DNA of 35,916 nucleotides, from assembly GCA_023383795.1 (NCBI GenBank), contig JAHDYJ010000035.1, positions 763 through 36,678 of the forward strand. Reading direction: 5' to 3'. Below, piece by piece: positions 15,383 through 23,323 of the stretch. Under the pieces are notes generated by a model, which saw nothing but the letters and a program-made list of their open reading frames with translations, made no database searches and was not told where the DNA came from. Positions within the stretch are counted from its first letter, which is position 1. The number at the start of each line of letters is the position of its first letter. The DNA comes from Burkholderiales bacterium. Its GTDB lineage: Bacteria; Pseudomonadota; Gammaproteobacteria; Burkholderiales; SG8-39. The position numbers were made by a program, and so were the translations under genes.

Positions 15383-16993
15383 GTGGACGAGTTCGACTAC
15401 GTGATCGTCGGCGCGGGTTCCGCAGGCTGCCTGCTCGCGAACCGGCTCTCGGCCGACGCGCGCACCCGCGTGCTGCTGCTCGAGGCGGGCGGCGAGGACG
15501 ACTACTTCTGGATCGACATCCCGGTCGGGTATCTCTACACGATCGGCAATCCGCGCACGGACTGGTGCTACCGCACCGAGCCCGATCCGGGGTTGAACGG
15601 GCGCACGCTCGGCTACGCGCGCGGCAAGGTGCTCGGCGGCTGCTCGTCGATCAACGCGATGATCTACATGCGCGGCCAGAAGAGCGACTACGACGGCTGG
15701 GCCGCACTGGGGAACCCCGGCTGGTCGTGGGACGAGGTGCTGCCGTACTTCCTGCGCGTCGAGGACTACGCGCGCGGCGCCGATGCGCTGCACGGCGTGG
15801 GCGGCGAGCTGCGCGTCGAGGACCCGCGGGTCTCGTGGGAGATCCTCGACGCCTGGCGCGAGGCGGCGGCCGAGTGCGGGATTCCCAAGGTCGTCGAGTT
15901 CAACCGCGGCGACAACCTCGGCACCGCGTACTTCCAGATGAACCAGCGCCGCGGCCGCCGCTGGAGCGCGACCAAGGCGTTCCTGCGGCCGGTGCGCAAG
16001 CGGCCGAACCTCGTCGTGCGCACGCAAGCGCATGCCACGCGCCTGCTGATCGAGGCGCGCGACGGCGAGAAGCGCACCGTGGGCGTCGAGTACCGCGCGG
16101 CCGGCGCCGGCGCGCAGCGGGCGCGCGCGCGGCGCGAGGTGATCCTCGCCGCCGGCGCGATCGGATCGCCGCAGCTCCTGCAGCTCTCGGGCGTCGGCCC
16201 CGGCGATCTTCTGGCGGGCCGCGGCATTCCCGTCGTCCACGAGCTCCCCGGCGTCGGCGGGAACCTGCAGGATCACCTGCAGATCCGCATGGTCTACAAG
16301 GTGCACGGCGCGCGCACGCTGAACGAGCGCGCCAACAGTCTCGCCGGCCGGGCGGCGATGGGGCTCGAATACTTCCTGTTCCGCACCGGCCCGCTGACCA
16401 TGCCCCCGTCGCAGCTCGGCGCGTTCGCGCGCAGCGACCCGGCGCAGCCGACGCCGAACATCGAGTGGCACGTGCAGCCGCTCTCGCTCGACAGGTTCGG
16501 CGACCCGCTGCACCCCTTTCCGGCGATCACGCCGTCGGTGTGCAACCTGCGGCCGACGAGCCGCGGGCACGTGCGGATCAAGTCCCCCGATCCGGATGCG
16601 CATCCGGCGATCGTGCTGAACTACCTGTCGACCGACGCGGACCGGCGCGTCGCGGCAGACGGCATGCGGTTCACGCGGCGGATCATGGCCGCGCGCGCGC
16701 TCGCCCGCTACCGCCCCGCGGAATGGAGGCCGGGGCCCGCGGTCGAGGACGACGCCGCGCTCGTGAGCGCGGCGGGCGACCTCGGCACGACCATCTTCCA
16801 CCCGGTGGGGACCTGCAGGATGGGACGCGACGCGGCGGCCGTGGTGGACGATGCGCTGCGGGTGCACGGCATCCGCGGCCTGCGCGTGATCGACGCGTCG
16901 ATCATGCCGCTCATCACCTCCGGCAACACCAACGCGCCGACCACGATGATCGCCGAGAAGGGCGCCGAGATCGTGGCCTCGGCCTGGCGCTAG
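15383..16993 (+). CDS. GMC-family FAD oxidoreductase (choline dehydrogenase-like)
   Basis: A 536-residue flavoprotein with GTG start 15383. [19 protein letters not shown] (residues 5-23) is the FAD-binding motif. [18 protein letters not shown] (about 78-95) and [20 protein letters not shown] (about 254-273) are the two GMC signatures. [12 protein letters not shown] near 470 carries the conserved active-site His and SGNTNAPT near 513 the second polar site. The family oxidises alcohols to aldehydes or ketones. No signal peptide is visible, so it is probably cytoplasmic. It lies between the transporter and the hydantoinase genes on the same strand, which suggests it oxidises an alcohol group of the imported compound or an intermediate. 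No clear Shine-Dalgarno sequence; the start is fixed by the Rossmann fold. Confidence 0.9.
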   Translation: MDEFDYVIVGAGSAGCLLANRLSADARTRVLLLEAGGEDDYFWIDIPVGYLYTIGNPRTDWCYRTEPDPGLNGRTLGYARGKVLGGCSSINAMIYMRGQKSDYDGWAALGNPGWSWDEVLPYFLRVEDYARGADALHGVGGELRVEDPRVSWEILDAWREAAAECGIPKVVEFNRGDNLGTAYFQMNQRRGRRWSATKAFLRPVRKRPNLVVRTQAHATRLLIEARDGEKRTVGVEYRAAGAGAQRARARREVILAAGAIGSPQLLQLSGVGPGDLLAGRGIPVVHELPGVGGNLQDHLQIRMVYKVHGARTLNERANSLAGRAAMGLEYFLFRTGPLTMPPSQLGAFARSDPAQPTPNIEWHVQPLSLDRFGDPLHPFPAITPSVCNLRPTSRGHVRIKSPDPDAHPAIVLNYLSTDADRRVAADGMRFTRRIMAARALARYRPAEWRPGPAVEDDAALVSAAGDLGTTIFHPVGTCRMGRDAAAVVDDALRVHGIRGLRVIDASIMPLITSGNTNAPTTMIAEKGAEIVASAWR

Positions 16994-17010
16994 CGGTCGG
17001 CAGCGGCAGC

Positions 17011-19041
17011 ATGAACAAAATCGCCGGCGTCGACGTGGGCGGGACGTTCACCGACCTCGTCCTGATCGACGAGGACTCCGGCGCGCTCGATCTTGCGAAG
17101 GTGCTCACGACGCCGGACAACCAGGCGTTCGGCGTGCTCGCCGCGCTGGAAGCGGCCGGCGCCGCGCTCGGCGAGCTCGCGGCGATCGTGCACGGCACGA
17201 CGACGACCACGAACGCGATGCTTGAGCGCCGGATCGCGCGCGTCGGGCTGATCACCACGCGCGGGTTCCGCGACGTGCTCGAGCTCGGACGGCGCACCCG
17301 CCCGCGGCCCTACGGACTCCTCGGTTCGTTCGCGCCGCTCGTCGAGCGCGAGCTGCGGATCGAGGTCGACGAGCGCATGGACGCCGAGGGCCGCGTCGTT
17401 CGCCCGCTCGACGAGGCCGCGGTCGCGCGCGCGGCCGACCGGCTGGCCGCGCTCGGCGCCGAGAGCGTCGTGATCCACTTCCTGCACAGCTACGTCAATC
17501 CCGCGCACGAGCTGCGCGCCGCCGAGATCGTGCGCGGCCGGTGGCCGAGCGGCTACGTGACCGCGGGCCACGCGATCATCTCGGAGTACCGCGAGTACGA
17601 GCGCGGCGTGACCGCGGCGGTCAACGCCGCGGTCCGGCCGGTGCTGCAGCGCTACCTCGATCGCCTGCGCGGCGAGCTCGCCGCGCGCGGCTTCAGGCGC
17701 GAGCTGCTGGTGATGCAGGGGAACGGCGGCACGGTGGCCGCCTCGATAGCGGCCGAGACCGCGGTGAACACGGTGATGTCCGGACCGGCCTCGGGCGTCA
17801 TCGCCGCGGCGTACACGGCGGCGCAGGCCGGATTCCCGAACGTGGTCAGCTACGACATGGGCGGCACGTCGACCGACGTGGCGCTGATCCAGAACGGCCT
17901 GCCGCAGGTGTCCTCCGAGCTCGAGCTCGAGTACGCGATGCCGATCCACGTCCCGATGGTCGACGTGCACACCATCGGCGCGGGCGGCGGGTCGGTCGCA
18001 CATCTCAACGAGGCCGGGCTCCTGCAGGTCGGGCCGCAGAGCGCGGGCGCCGCACCGGGTCCGATCTGCTACGGGCGCGGCGGCGCGCGCGTCACCATCA
18101 CCGACGCGAACCTGCTGCTCGGGCGCCTGGATCCGCGCAGGCTCCTCGCCGTCGACCGGCCGGTCGCGCTCGACGCGGTGCGCGAAGCGGTCGACCGCGA
18201 GCTCGGCCGCCCCCTGGGGCTCGCGCCCGAGCAGGCGGCCGCCGCGGTCCTGCGGGTCGCGAACGACAACATGGCCGGCGCGATCCGCATGGTGAGCCTC
18301 GCGCGCGGTCACGACCCGCGCGACTTCGCGCTGTTCGCGTTCGGCGGCGCCGGCCCGCTTCATGCCGTGGCGCTCGCGCGCGAGCTCGGGATCCCGCGCG
18401 TCCTGATCCCGGCGCGACCCGGGCTCACGAACGCGCTCGGCTGCGTCGCGGCCGACGTGCGGCACGACTTCGTGCGTACGATCAACCGGCCGCTGCCGGC
18501 GGTGAGCGCCGACGTGGTGCGCGGCATCTTCGCCGCGCAGATCGCCGAAGGCAGGGCCATGATCGAGCGCGAGCGGGCGCGGGTCGAGGGCATCGAATGC
18601 ATCCACCGCGCCGACATGCAATTCCAGGGCCAGAGCCACATCCTGACCGTGCGCCTGCCCGGCGCGGGCGTCGGTCCGGCCGAGCTGCACCGGCTGTTCG
18701 AGGAGGCGTACTGGCAGCGATTCGGCGTGGAGCTGAACGAGATCCGCCCGGTGCTGGTCGGCCTGCACACGGCGGTGATCGGGAAGCGGCCCGCCGTGCC
18801 GTTGACTGCGCTCGCGGCCGGGACGCCGGGTGCTGCGCTCGCCGACGCCGAGATCGACCGCCGTGCGGTCTGGTTCGACGGCGAGCGCGTGGCGACGCCG
18901 GTCTACCGGCGCGAGCGCCTGCCGCGCGGCGTCGCGTTCGCCGGGCCGGCGATCGTCGAGCAGCTGGACGCGACGGCGGTGATCGAGCCGGGCAACCGGG
19001 TCGAGATGGATGTCCTCGGCAATCTCGTCGTCACGCTTTGA
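17011..19041 (+). CDS. Hydantoinase/oxoprolinase family protein, HyuA-type subunit
   Basis: A 676-residue protein of full HyuA length. GVDVGGTFTDLVLID (residues 6-20) is the ASKHA-type ATP-binding N-terminus, IVHGTTTTTNAMLER (about 60-74) a hallmark, NTVMSGPASGVIAA near 252 and SYDMGGTSTDVALI near 281 are the second phosphate-binding loops, and FGGAGPLHAVALA (about 445) the C-terminal signature. The family couples ATP hydrolysis to opening a lactam or hydantoin ring, or to carboxylating ketones (acetone and acetophenone carboxylases share this fold). It pairs with the B subunit at 19794, from which it is separated by a repeat element and one gene. Hydantoin-type and ketone-type substrates cannot be told apart here. 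Confidence 0.9.
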   Translation: MNKIAGVDVGGTFTDLVLIDEDSGALDLAKVLTTPDNQAFGVLAALEAAGAALGELAAIVHGTTTTTNAMLERRIARVGLITTRGFRDVLELGRRTRPRPYGLLGSFAPLVERELRIEVDERMDAEGRVVRPLDEAAVARAADRLAALGAESVVIHFLHSYVNPAHELRAAEIVRGRWPSGYVTAGHAIISEYREYERGVTAAVNAAVRPVLQRYLDRLRGELAARGFRRELLVMQGNGGTVAASIAAETAVNTVMSGPASGVIAAAYTAAQAGFPNVVSYDMGGTSTDVALIQNGLPQVSSELELEYAMPIHVPMVDVHTIGAGGGSVAHLNEAGLLQVGPQSAGAAPGPICYGRGGARVTITDANLLLGRLDPRRLLAVDRPVALDAVREAVDRELGRPLGLAPEQAAAAVLRVANDNMAGAIRMVSLARGHDPRDFALFAFGGAGPLHAVALARELGIPRVLIPARPGLTNALGCVAADVRHDFVRTINRPLPAVSADVVRGIFAAQIAEGRAMIERERARVEGIECIHRADMQFQGQSHILTVRLPGAGVGPAELHRLFEEAYWQRFGVELNEIRPVLVGLHTAVIGKRPAVPLTALAAGTPGAALADAEIDRRAVWFDGERVATPVYRRERLPRGVAFAGPAIVEQLDATAVIEPGNRVEMDVLGNLVVTL

Positions 19042-19055
19042 CGACGAAGTCGTCA
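19039..19055 (+). terminator. Small hairpin at the hyuA stop, possible weak terminator
   Basis: TGACGAC and GTCGTCA pair perfectly around a GAA loop. The stem begins with the hyuA stop codon and is followed by GTTTA, a poor T-tract. Partial termination or mRNA 3'-end protection is possible. Confidence 0.35.
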
Positions 19056-19060
19056 GTTTA

Positions 19061-19159
19061 CAGTTGGCAGTCGACAGCAACCCAACCCTATCGCGCACTC
19101 CCGACCGCCGGCTGCCAACTGCCAACTGCCAACTGCCAACTGCCAACTGCCAACTGCCA
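19061..19159. repeat. Heptamer tandem repeat (CTGCCAA) with an inverted copy
   Basis: Bases 19112-19159 hold six exact copies of CTGCCAA plus a truncated seventh (CTGCCA). A single inverted copy, CAGTTGGCAG (19061-19070), lies 41 bases before the array and could pair with it. The array is unlike the neighbouring GC-rich codons. Its last A is the first base of the start codon of the next gene at 19159, so it replaces any normal ribosome binding site. The repeat class is a short tandem repeat prone to slippage; its origin is unknown. Confidence 0.9.
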
Positions 19160-19797
19160 TGTATGGCCTGCTGCTCACCATGACCGAGCCCGCGCCGCGG
19201 GACGAGGAGGAGTTCAACGCTTGGTACGACACGGAGCACCTCGCCGAGCGGCTCGCGATCCCGGGGTTCGTGTCGGCGCGACGCTGGGTCGCCGATCTCG
19301 CGCCCGGCGCGGGCAAGTACCTCGCGACCTACGAGCTCGAGCGGCCCGAAGTGCTCGAGACCCCGGCCTACCTCGCACACGTCGGGGACAACTTCTCGCC
19401 CTGGTCGAAGCGCTGCCTCGGGCGCGCGGTGCTGTTCCGCCGGTGGGTTTGCGAGCAGATCCTGCCGGGCGACGCCTTCCCGCCGCCCGAATCGCGCGCG
19501 CTGCTTCTCGCCTGCGGCGACGTGCCGCCCGAGCACGAGGCCGAGTTCAATCGCTGGTACGATGAGGAGCACGTGCCGCTCCTCGCGGGAGTGCCGGGGG
19601 TGTTCTGCGCGCGCCGCTTCCGGGCGCACAGTGGGACGCCGCGCTACGTTGCGCTGTACGATCTCGCCGACGAGAGCGTTCCGCGTGCGCGCGAGTGGCA
19701 GGCCGCGCTCGAGACCGAGTGGGCGCGGCGCATCGACCGGCTGACCGAGACTTGCGAATGGATCCTCAGGACCTACCGGGCGTACGCGCCGGCGTGA
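19159..19797 (+). CDS. Two-domain dimeric alpha/beta-barrel (EthD-like) protein
   Basis: A 212-residue protein made of two related halves: FNAWYDTEHLAERLAIPGF near residue 18 and FNRWYDEEHVPLLAGVPGV near 127, each followed by an arginine pair (ARRW, ARRF) and an AxYxL strand. This duplicated ferredoxin-like pattern resembles dimeric alpha/beta-barrel proteins of the EthD type, so one chain may form the whole barrel. The conserved WYD/EEH residues suggest a small-molecule site, but the function is unknown. It lies between the hydantoinase A and B genes, and its TGA overlaps the next GTG. ATG 19159 completes the first strand (MYGLLLTMTEP); an in-frame ATG at 19180 is the alternative. The start abuts the heptamer array. 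Confidence 0.8.
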   Translation: MYGLLLTMTEPAPRDEEEFNAWYDTEHLAERLAIPGFVSARRWVADLAPGAGKYLATYELERPEVLETPAYLAHVGDNFSPWSKRCLGRAVLFRRWVCEQILPGDAFPPPESRALLLACGDVPPEHEAEFNRWYDEEHVPLLAGVPGVFCARRFRAHSGTPRYVALYDLADESVPRAREWQAALETEWARRIDRLTETCEWILRTYRAYAPA

Positions 19798-21557
19798 TCG
19801 ACCCGATCACGCTGGTCGTGATCCAGAACGGCCTGCAGCAGGTGTGCAACGAGATGGACCTCGCGTTCGCGCGCGCGGCGTTCTCGCCGGTCATCTCGGA
19901 GGCGCTCGACCGCTCGGACGGCATCTACCACCGCGACACCGGAGAACTCGTCGCGCAGGGCGAGCTCGGGCTGCCCGTCTTCGTCGGCACGATGCAGTTC
20001 TCGACCCAGGCGGTGATCGAGCGCGTGCGCGCGCAGGGCACGCCGCTCGAGGAGGGCGACCTCTTCGTCGTCAACGACCCCTACCTCGGCGGCACCCACC
20101 TGATGGACGTGCGGTTCGTGAAGCCGTTCTTCCACCAGGGGCGGCTCTTCGCGTGGCTCGCCAACACCGGGCACTGGCCGGACATCGGCGGCGTCGTGCC
20201 GGGCGGGTTCTCGGCGAACGCGACCGAGGTGGAGCAGGAGGGCCTGCGGCTGCCGCCGGTGAAGCTCTACAAGCGCGGCGTGCTGGACCAGGAGATCCTT
20301 GCGATCATCCTGTCGAACATCCGCATCGCGGACCAGCGCATCGGCGACATCAAGGCGCAGGCGGCCGCGCTCGCGATCGGCGAGAAGCGGCTCGCGGCGC
20401 TCATCGACCGCTACGGCGCCGACACCGTCGAGCAGGCGATCGGCGAGCTGAAGGCGCGCGCGGCGCGGCAGATGCGCGCAACGATCGCCGCGATCCCGGA
20501 CGGCACCTACGAGGGCGAGGCGTTCGTCGACTCCGACGGCGTCGTCGACGCGCCGCTGCGCATCGCCATGCGCATCGACAAGCGCGGCGAGACGCTGACC
20601 TTCGACATGTCCGGCTCCTCGCCGCCGTGCCGCGGGCCGATGAACAGCGTGATCGCGACCACCAAGTCCTCGATCTACCTCGCGGTCAAGCACGTCTTCC
20701 CGGACGTCCCGATCAACGCCGGCACGTTCGAGCCGCTGCGCATCGTCGAGCCGCGGGGAACGTTCCTCTACGCGGAGTATCCGCGACCGGTGTCCGGCTG
20801 CGCCGCGGAGGTGAGCCAGCGCATCGCGGAATCGGTGTTCGCCGCGCTGGTGAAGGCGATCCCCGACCGGCTCTTCGCGGCGCCGGCCGGCACCTCGGGC
20901 AACCTGTCGGTGGGCGGATACGACCCGGAGCGAGGGCGCTCGTACGTCATGTACGTCATCTCCGGCGGCGGCTACGGCGGGTCGCTGCACGGCGACGGGC
21001 TCTCGAACGGCTGCTCGACGATCGGCATCTCGAAGACGACGCCGATCGAAGTGATGGAGCAGTACTATCCGGTGCTGTTCGAGGAGTACTCGCTCGCCGA
21101 AGGGTCGGGCGGCGCCGGCGAGCTCCGCGGCGGCTTGGGCGTGAACTACAAGATCCGGCTGCGGCGCGGCGAGGCGCGCGCCTCGATGGTCATGGACCAC
21201 GGCCGGTTCGGGCCGCAGGGCGCGGTCGGCGGCGCCGCGGGCGGCGTGAACCGCGTGCGCATCGTCCGGGGCGGCGTGCCGTATGTTCCGCCGCACCTGT
21301 CGAAGGACCAGGGCATCGCGATCGGCGCCGGCGACCTGATCGAGGTCACTACGCCGGGCGGCGGCGGCTTCGGCGATCCGTACCGGCGCGCTCCGGAGCG
21401 CGTGGCGCGCGACGTCGCGCGCGGGTACTACACGCGCGAGGAGGCGGCCGCGCGCTTCGGCGTGGTGCTCGACGCCGAGGGTCGGATCGACGCGGCGGCG
21501 ACCGCCGCGCGGCGCGCGGTGGCGCATGCCTCCGCGCGGACGACGGAGAAAGCGTGA
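19794..21557 (+). CDS. Hydantoinase/oxoprolinase family protein, HyuB-type subunit
   Basis: A 587-residue protein. IDPITLVVIQNGLQQVCNEM at the start, FSPVISEALDRSDGIY near 37, GDLFVVNDPYLGGTHLMD near 91, NTGHWPDIGG near 122 and the C-terminal GGGGFGDPYRR are all hallmarks of HyuB and of the C-terminal half of 5-oxoprolinase. It forms the catalytic complex with the HyuA subunit. I place the start at GTG 19794, where GTGA overlaps the previous stop and the family N-terminus begins; ATG 19758 is in frame and possible. It is the last gene of the tightly packed run; the next gene is 77 nt downstream. Confidence 0.9.
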   Translation: MIDPITLVVIQNGLQQVCNEMDLAFARAAFSPVISEALDRSDGIYHRDTGELVAQGELGLPVFVGTMQFSTQAVIERVRAQGTPLEEGDLFVVNDPYLGGTHLMDVRFVKPFFHQGRLFAWLANTGHWPDIGGVVPGGFSANATEVEQEGLRLPPVKLYKRGVLDQEILAIILSNIRIADQRIGDIKAQAAALAIGEKRLAALIDRYGADTVEQAIGELKARAARQMRATIAAIPDGTYEGEAFVDSDGVVDAPLRIAMRIDKRGETLTFDMSGSSPPCRGPMNSVIATTKSSIYLAVKHVFPDVPINAGTFEPLRIVEPRGTFLYAEYPRPVSGCAAEVSQRIAESVFAALVKAIPDRLFAAPAGTSGNLSVGGYDPERGRSYVMYVISGGGYGGSLHGDGLSNGCSTIGISKTTPIEVMEQYYPVLFEEYSLAEGSGGAGELRGGLGVNYKIRLRRGEARASMVMDHGRFGPQGAVGGAAGGVNRVRIVRGGVPYVPPHLSKDQGIAIGAGDLIEVTTPGGGGFGDPYRRAPERVARDVARGYYTREEAAARFGVVLDAEGRIDAAATAARRAVAHASARTTEKA

Positions 21558-21634
21558 TCTGGATCGACGCCGGAGGCGGCGCGCGTCGGGCATTCTCGGG
21601 ATTCATCAACCGTTCATAGACAGACGGAGTACAC

Positions 21635-22402
21635 ATGCAGATCAAGGGCAGCACGTTCATCGTCACCGGCGGCGCATCGGGATTGGGCGAGGGCACGGTC
21701 AGGATGCTCGCCGAAAACGGCGCCAACGTCGTGATCGCGGACCTTCAGGCCGACAAGGGCGAGGCGCTGGCGAAGGAACTCGGGAAGGGCACGCGGTTCG
21801 CAAAGTGCGACGTGACGAGCGAGGCGGACGGCAAGGCCGCGGTGGAGACCGCGCTCGCGGGCTTCGGCGGCCTGCAGGGGCTCGTCAACTGCGCCGGGAT
21901 CGCGATCGGCGAGAAGACGGTCGGCAAGGAGGGACCGCACGCGCTCGCCTCGTTCTCCAAGACCGTGACGATCAACCTGATCGGCACGTTCAACATGATC
22001 CGGCTCGCCGCCGCCACGATGGTCAAGGGCAAGCCGCAGGCGAGCGGCGAGCGCGGCGTGATCGTCAATACCGCCTCGGTCGCGGCGTTCGACGGCCAGA
22101 TCGGACAGGCGGCCTACTCGGCTTCCAAAGGCGGCATCGTCGGCATGACGCTGCCGATCGCGCGCGACCTCGCGCGCGACGGCATCCGCGTCCTCACGAT
22201 CGCGCCCGGCATCTTCGAGACCCCGATGCTGCACGGGCTGCCGAAGGAGATCCAGGAGTCGCTCGGAAGACAGGTGCCGTTCCCCTCGCGTCTCGGGCGC
22301 GCTTCGGAGTACGCGCAGCTCGTGAAGGCGATGGTCGAGATCGAGATGCTGAACGGCGAGACCGTGCGCCTCGACGGCGCCATAAGAATGGCGCCGAAGT
22401 GA
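21635..22402 (+). CDS. HSD10-like short-chain 3-hydroxyacyl-CoA dehydrogenase
   Basis: A 255-residue [18 protein letters not shown] (residues 11-25) binds NAD(H), with Asp36 (VIADLQ) at the end of strand two favouring NAD over [12 protein letters not shown] near 89, Ser in [10 protein letters not shown] near 147 and YSASK near 162 form the catalytic set. The long insertion and the pattern GIFETPML near 198 and [17 protein letters not shown] near 213 resemble type 10 hydroxysteroid/2-methyl-3-hydroxybutyryl-CoA dehydrogenases, which oxidise (S)-3-hydroxyacyl-CoA. The stereochemistry matches the product of the mutase operon just beyond the GntR gene, so a role in making acetoacetyl-CoA is plausible. 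CGGAG lies 8 bases before the ATG. Confidence 0.85.
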   Translation: MQIKGSTFIVTGGASGLGEGTVRMLAENGANVVIADLQADKGEALAKELGKGTRFAKCDVTSEADGKAAVETALAGFGGLQGLVNCAGIAIGEKTVGKEGPHALASFSKTVTINLIGTFNMIRLAAATMVKGKPQASGERGVIVNTASVAAFDGQIGQAAYSASKGGIVGMTLPIARDLARDGIRVLTIAPGIFETPMLHGLPKEIQESLGRQVPFPSRLGRASEYAQLVKAMVEIEMLNGETVRLDGAIRMAPK

Positions 22403-22441
22403 CCGCGCACGCGCGAGCGACGCTCGCGCAACGCGCGGTCA
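22400..22441. terminator. Near-complete 42-base palindrome after the dehydrogenase gene
   Basis: The outer arms TGACCGCGC (22400-22408) and GCGCGGTCA (22433-22441) pair over 9 bp and enclose inner arms GCGCGAGCG and CGCTCGCGC (22411-22429). It begins with the stop codon of the dehydrogenase and lies between two convergent genes. There is no T-tract, so it would be an atypical or factor-assisted terminator, or an mRNA 3'-end structure. Confidence 0.5.
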
Positions 22442-22487
22442 TCCTCGCGAACGCGGTGATCCAGGGCGCCCTACAGAGGCTGGATGG

Positions 22488-22544
22488 ATTCCCGCTTGCG
22501 CGGGAATGACGGCCAAGGCGCGCGCACAGCGGCTTGCGCGGGAA
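22488..22544. repeat. REP-like hairpin with a partial second copy
   Basis: ATTCCCGC (22488-22495), loop TTGC, GCGGGAAT (22500-22507) form a perfect 8-bp stem. The surrounding TGGATTCCCGC ... GCGGGAATGACG matches a dispersed intergenic hairpin seen widely in proteobacterial genomes. GCTTGCGCGGGAA is repeated at 22494-22506 and 22532-22544, so a second, decayed half-copy follows. The rest of the gap 22403-22558 holds only this and the palindrome before it. Confidence 0.65.
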
Positions 22545-22558
22545 CGAGGCAGATCAGG

Positions 22559-23209
22559 TCACGCGAGCCCGGGCGCCACCCGGTTCATGGCCTGGCGCAC
22601 GTGCTGCTCGGCGAGCGACGCCGCCGCATCGGCGTCGCCGCGCACCATCGCGCCGAAGATCGCGTCGTGCTCCTTCCACACGCTCGTCGACATGCCGGGC
22701 GTGCGCAGGACCTCGTCCATCGAGCGCCGCAGGTGGTGCCAGTTGAGGCGCATCGTCTCGAGGATCAGCGGGTTGCCGGAGAGCTCGTAGATCAGCAGAT
22801 GGAAGTCCATGTCCGCGCGGACGAGCGCGCGCGGGTCGGGCGCGTCGATCGCGGCGGTGCCGCGGCCGATCAACGCCCGGCCGCGCGCAACCGCTTCGGC
22901 GTCGAGACGGGGCGTCGCGAGCCGCACCGCGAGCGGCTCGATCGCCGAGCGGAACTGGTAGATGGCCTCGAAACGCTCGCGGTCGATCGGCGCGACGACC
23001 ACGCCGCGCTTGCCGGACTCGCGGACGAACCCCTGCGACTTCAGGGTGGCGAGCGCGTGCATCACCGGCTGGCGGGAGACGTTGAGGCGGGCGGCGATCT
23101 GTTCCTGCGTCAGCCGCTCGCCCGGTCGCAGGGTGCGGTCGCAAATTGCATCGAGGATGATCGTATAAGCTTGTTCTACAAGTGTTTTCTGAGGCTGGAT
23201 CGCTTCCAT
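22559..23209 (-). CDS. GntR-family regulator, FadR/FCD type, next to the mutase operon
   Basis: A 216-residue protein. The N-terminal winged helix reads LRPGERLTQEQIAARLNVSR (about 32-51), then QPVMHALATLKSQGFV, a typical GntR recognition segment. The C-terminal all-helical FCD domain has DMDFHLLIYELSGNPLI near 132, HHLRRSM near 157 and EHDAIFGAMVRGDADAA near 179, with the Asp and His residues that bind a metal in this group and contact an organic acid ligand. It is divergent from hcmB; an operator-like palindrome lies just downstream of the hcmB promoter. It most likely represses the mutase operon until its substrate or a CoA intermediate is present. It is convergent with the SDR gene. Confidence 0.9.
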   Translation of the reverse strand: MEAIQPQKTLVEQAYTIILDAICDRTLRPGERLTQEQIAARLNVSRQPVMHALATLKSQGFVRESGKRGVVVAPIDRERFEAIYQFRSAIEPLAVRLATPRLDAEAVARGRALIGRGTAAIDAPDPRALVRADMDFHLLIYELSGNPLILETMRLNWHHLRRSMDEVLRTPGMSTSVWKEHDAIFGAMVRGDADAAASLAEQHVRQAMNRVAPGLA

Positions 23210-23245
23210 CAGGACCCCCTCTGAGACCCCGTACGCCGATCGAAC

Positions 23246-23274
23246 TTGCGTTGTCCTGCCGCCATGCCTATGAT
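23246..23274 (+). promoter_or_regulatory. Candidate promoter of the hcm operon
   Basis: TTGCGT (23246-23251) and TATGAT (23269-23274) are 17 bp apart; the -10 matches at five of six bases and the -35 at three. Transcription would start near 23281, placing the palindrome 23284-23297 immediately downstream. Confidence 0.4.
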
Positions 23275-23283
23275 CTCACCGCG

Positions 23284-23297
23284 TACGGAATTCCGTA
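23284..23297. promoter_or_regulatory. Operator-like palindrome TACGGAATTCCGTA
   Basis: A perfect 14-bp palindrome overlapping GTATAC (23295-23300), in the GntR-hcmB intergenic region, AT-rich against its surroundings. Its position at about +3 to +16 of the predicted transcript suits repression. GntR/FadR proteins bind short palindromes of this size, so the adjacent regulator is the likely binder. Confidence 0.55.
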
Positions 23298-23323
23298 TAC
23301 AGTCTATCAGGGAGGAGGAGACT

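Noticed and set aside
19053..19316. A small minus-strand frame with a repeated WQLAVGS peptide
   Set aside because: The repeat is just the translation of the heptamer array; no start signal or other support.
22403..22558. A small gene in the gap between the dehydrogenase and GntR genes
   Set aside because: The gap is filled by two hairpin elements, and the short open frames there have no ribosome binding site or protein-like composition.
23246..23323. Longer hcmB start at ATG 23246
   Set aside because: It would place the promoter and operator inside the coding region. GTG 23324 has a strong ribosome binding site, and the family N-terminus begins there.
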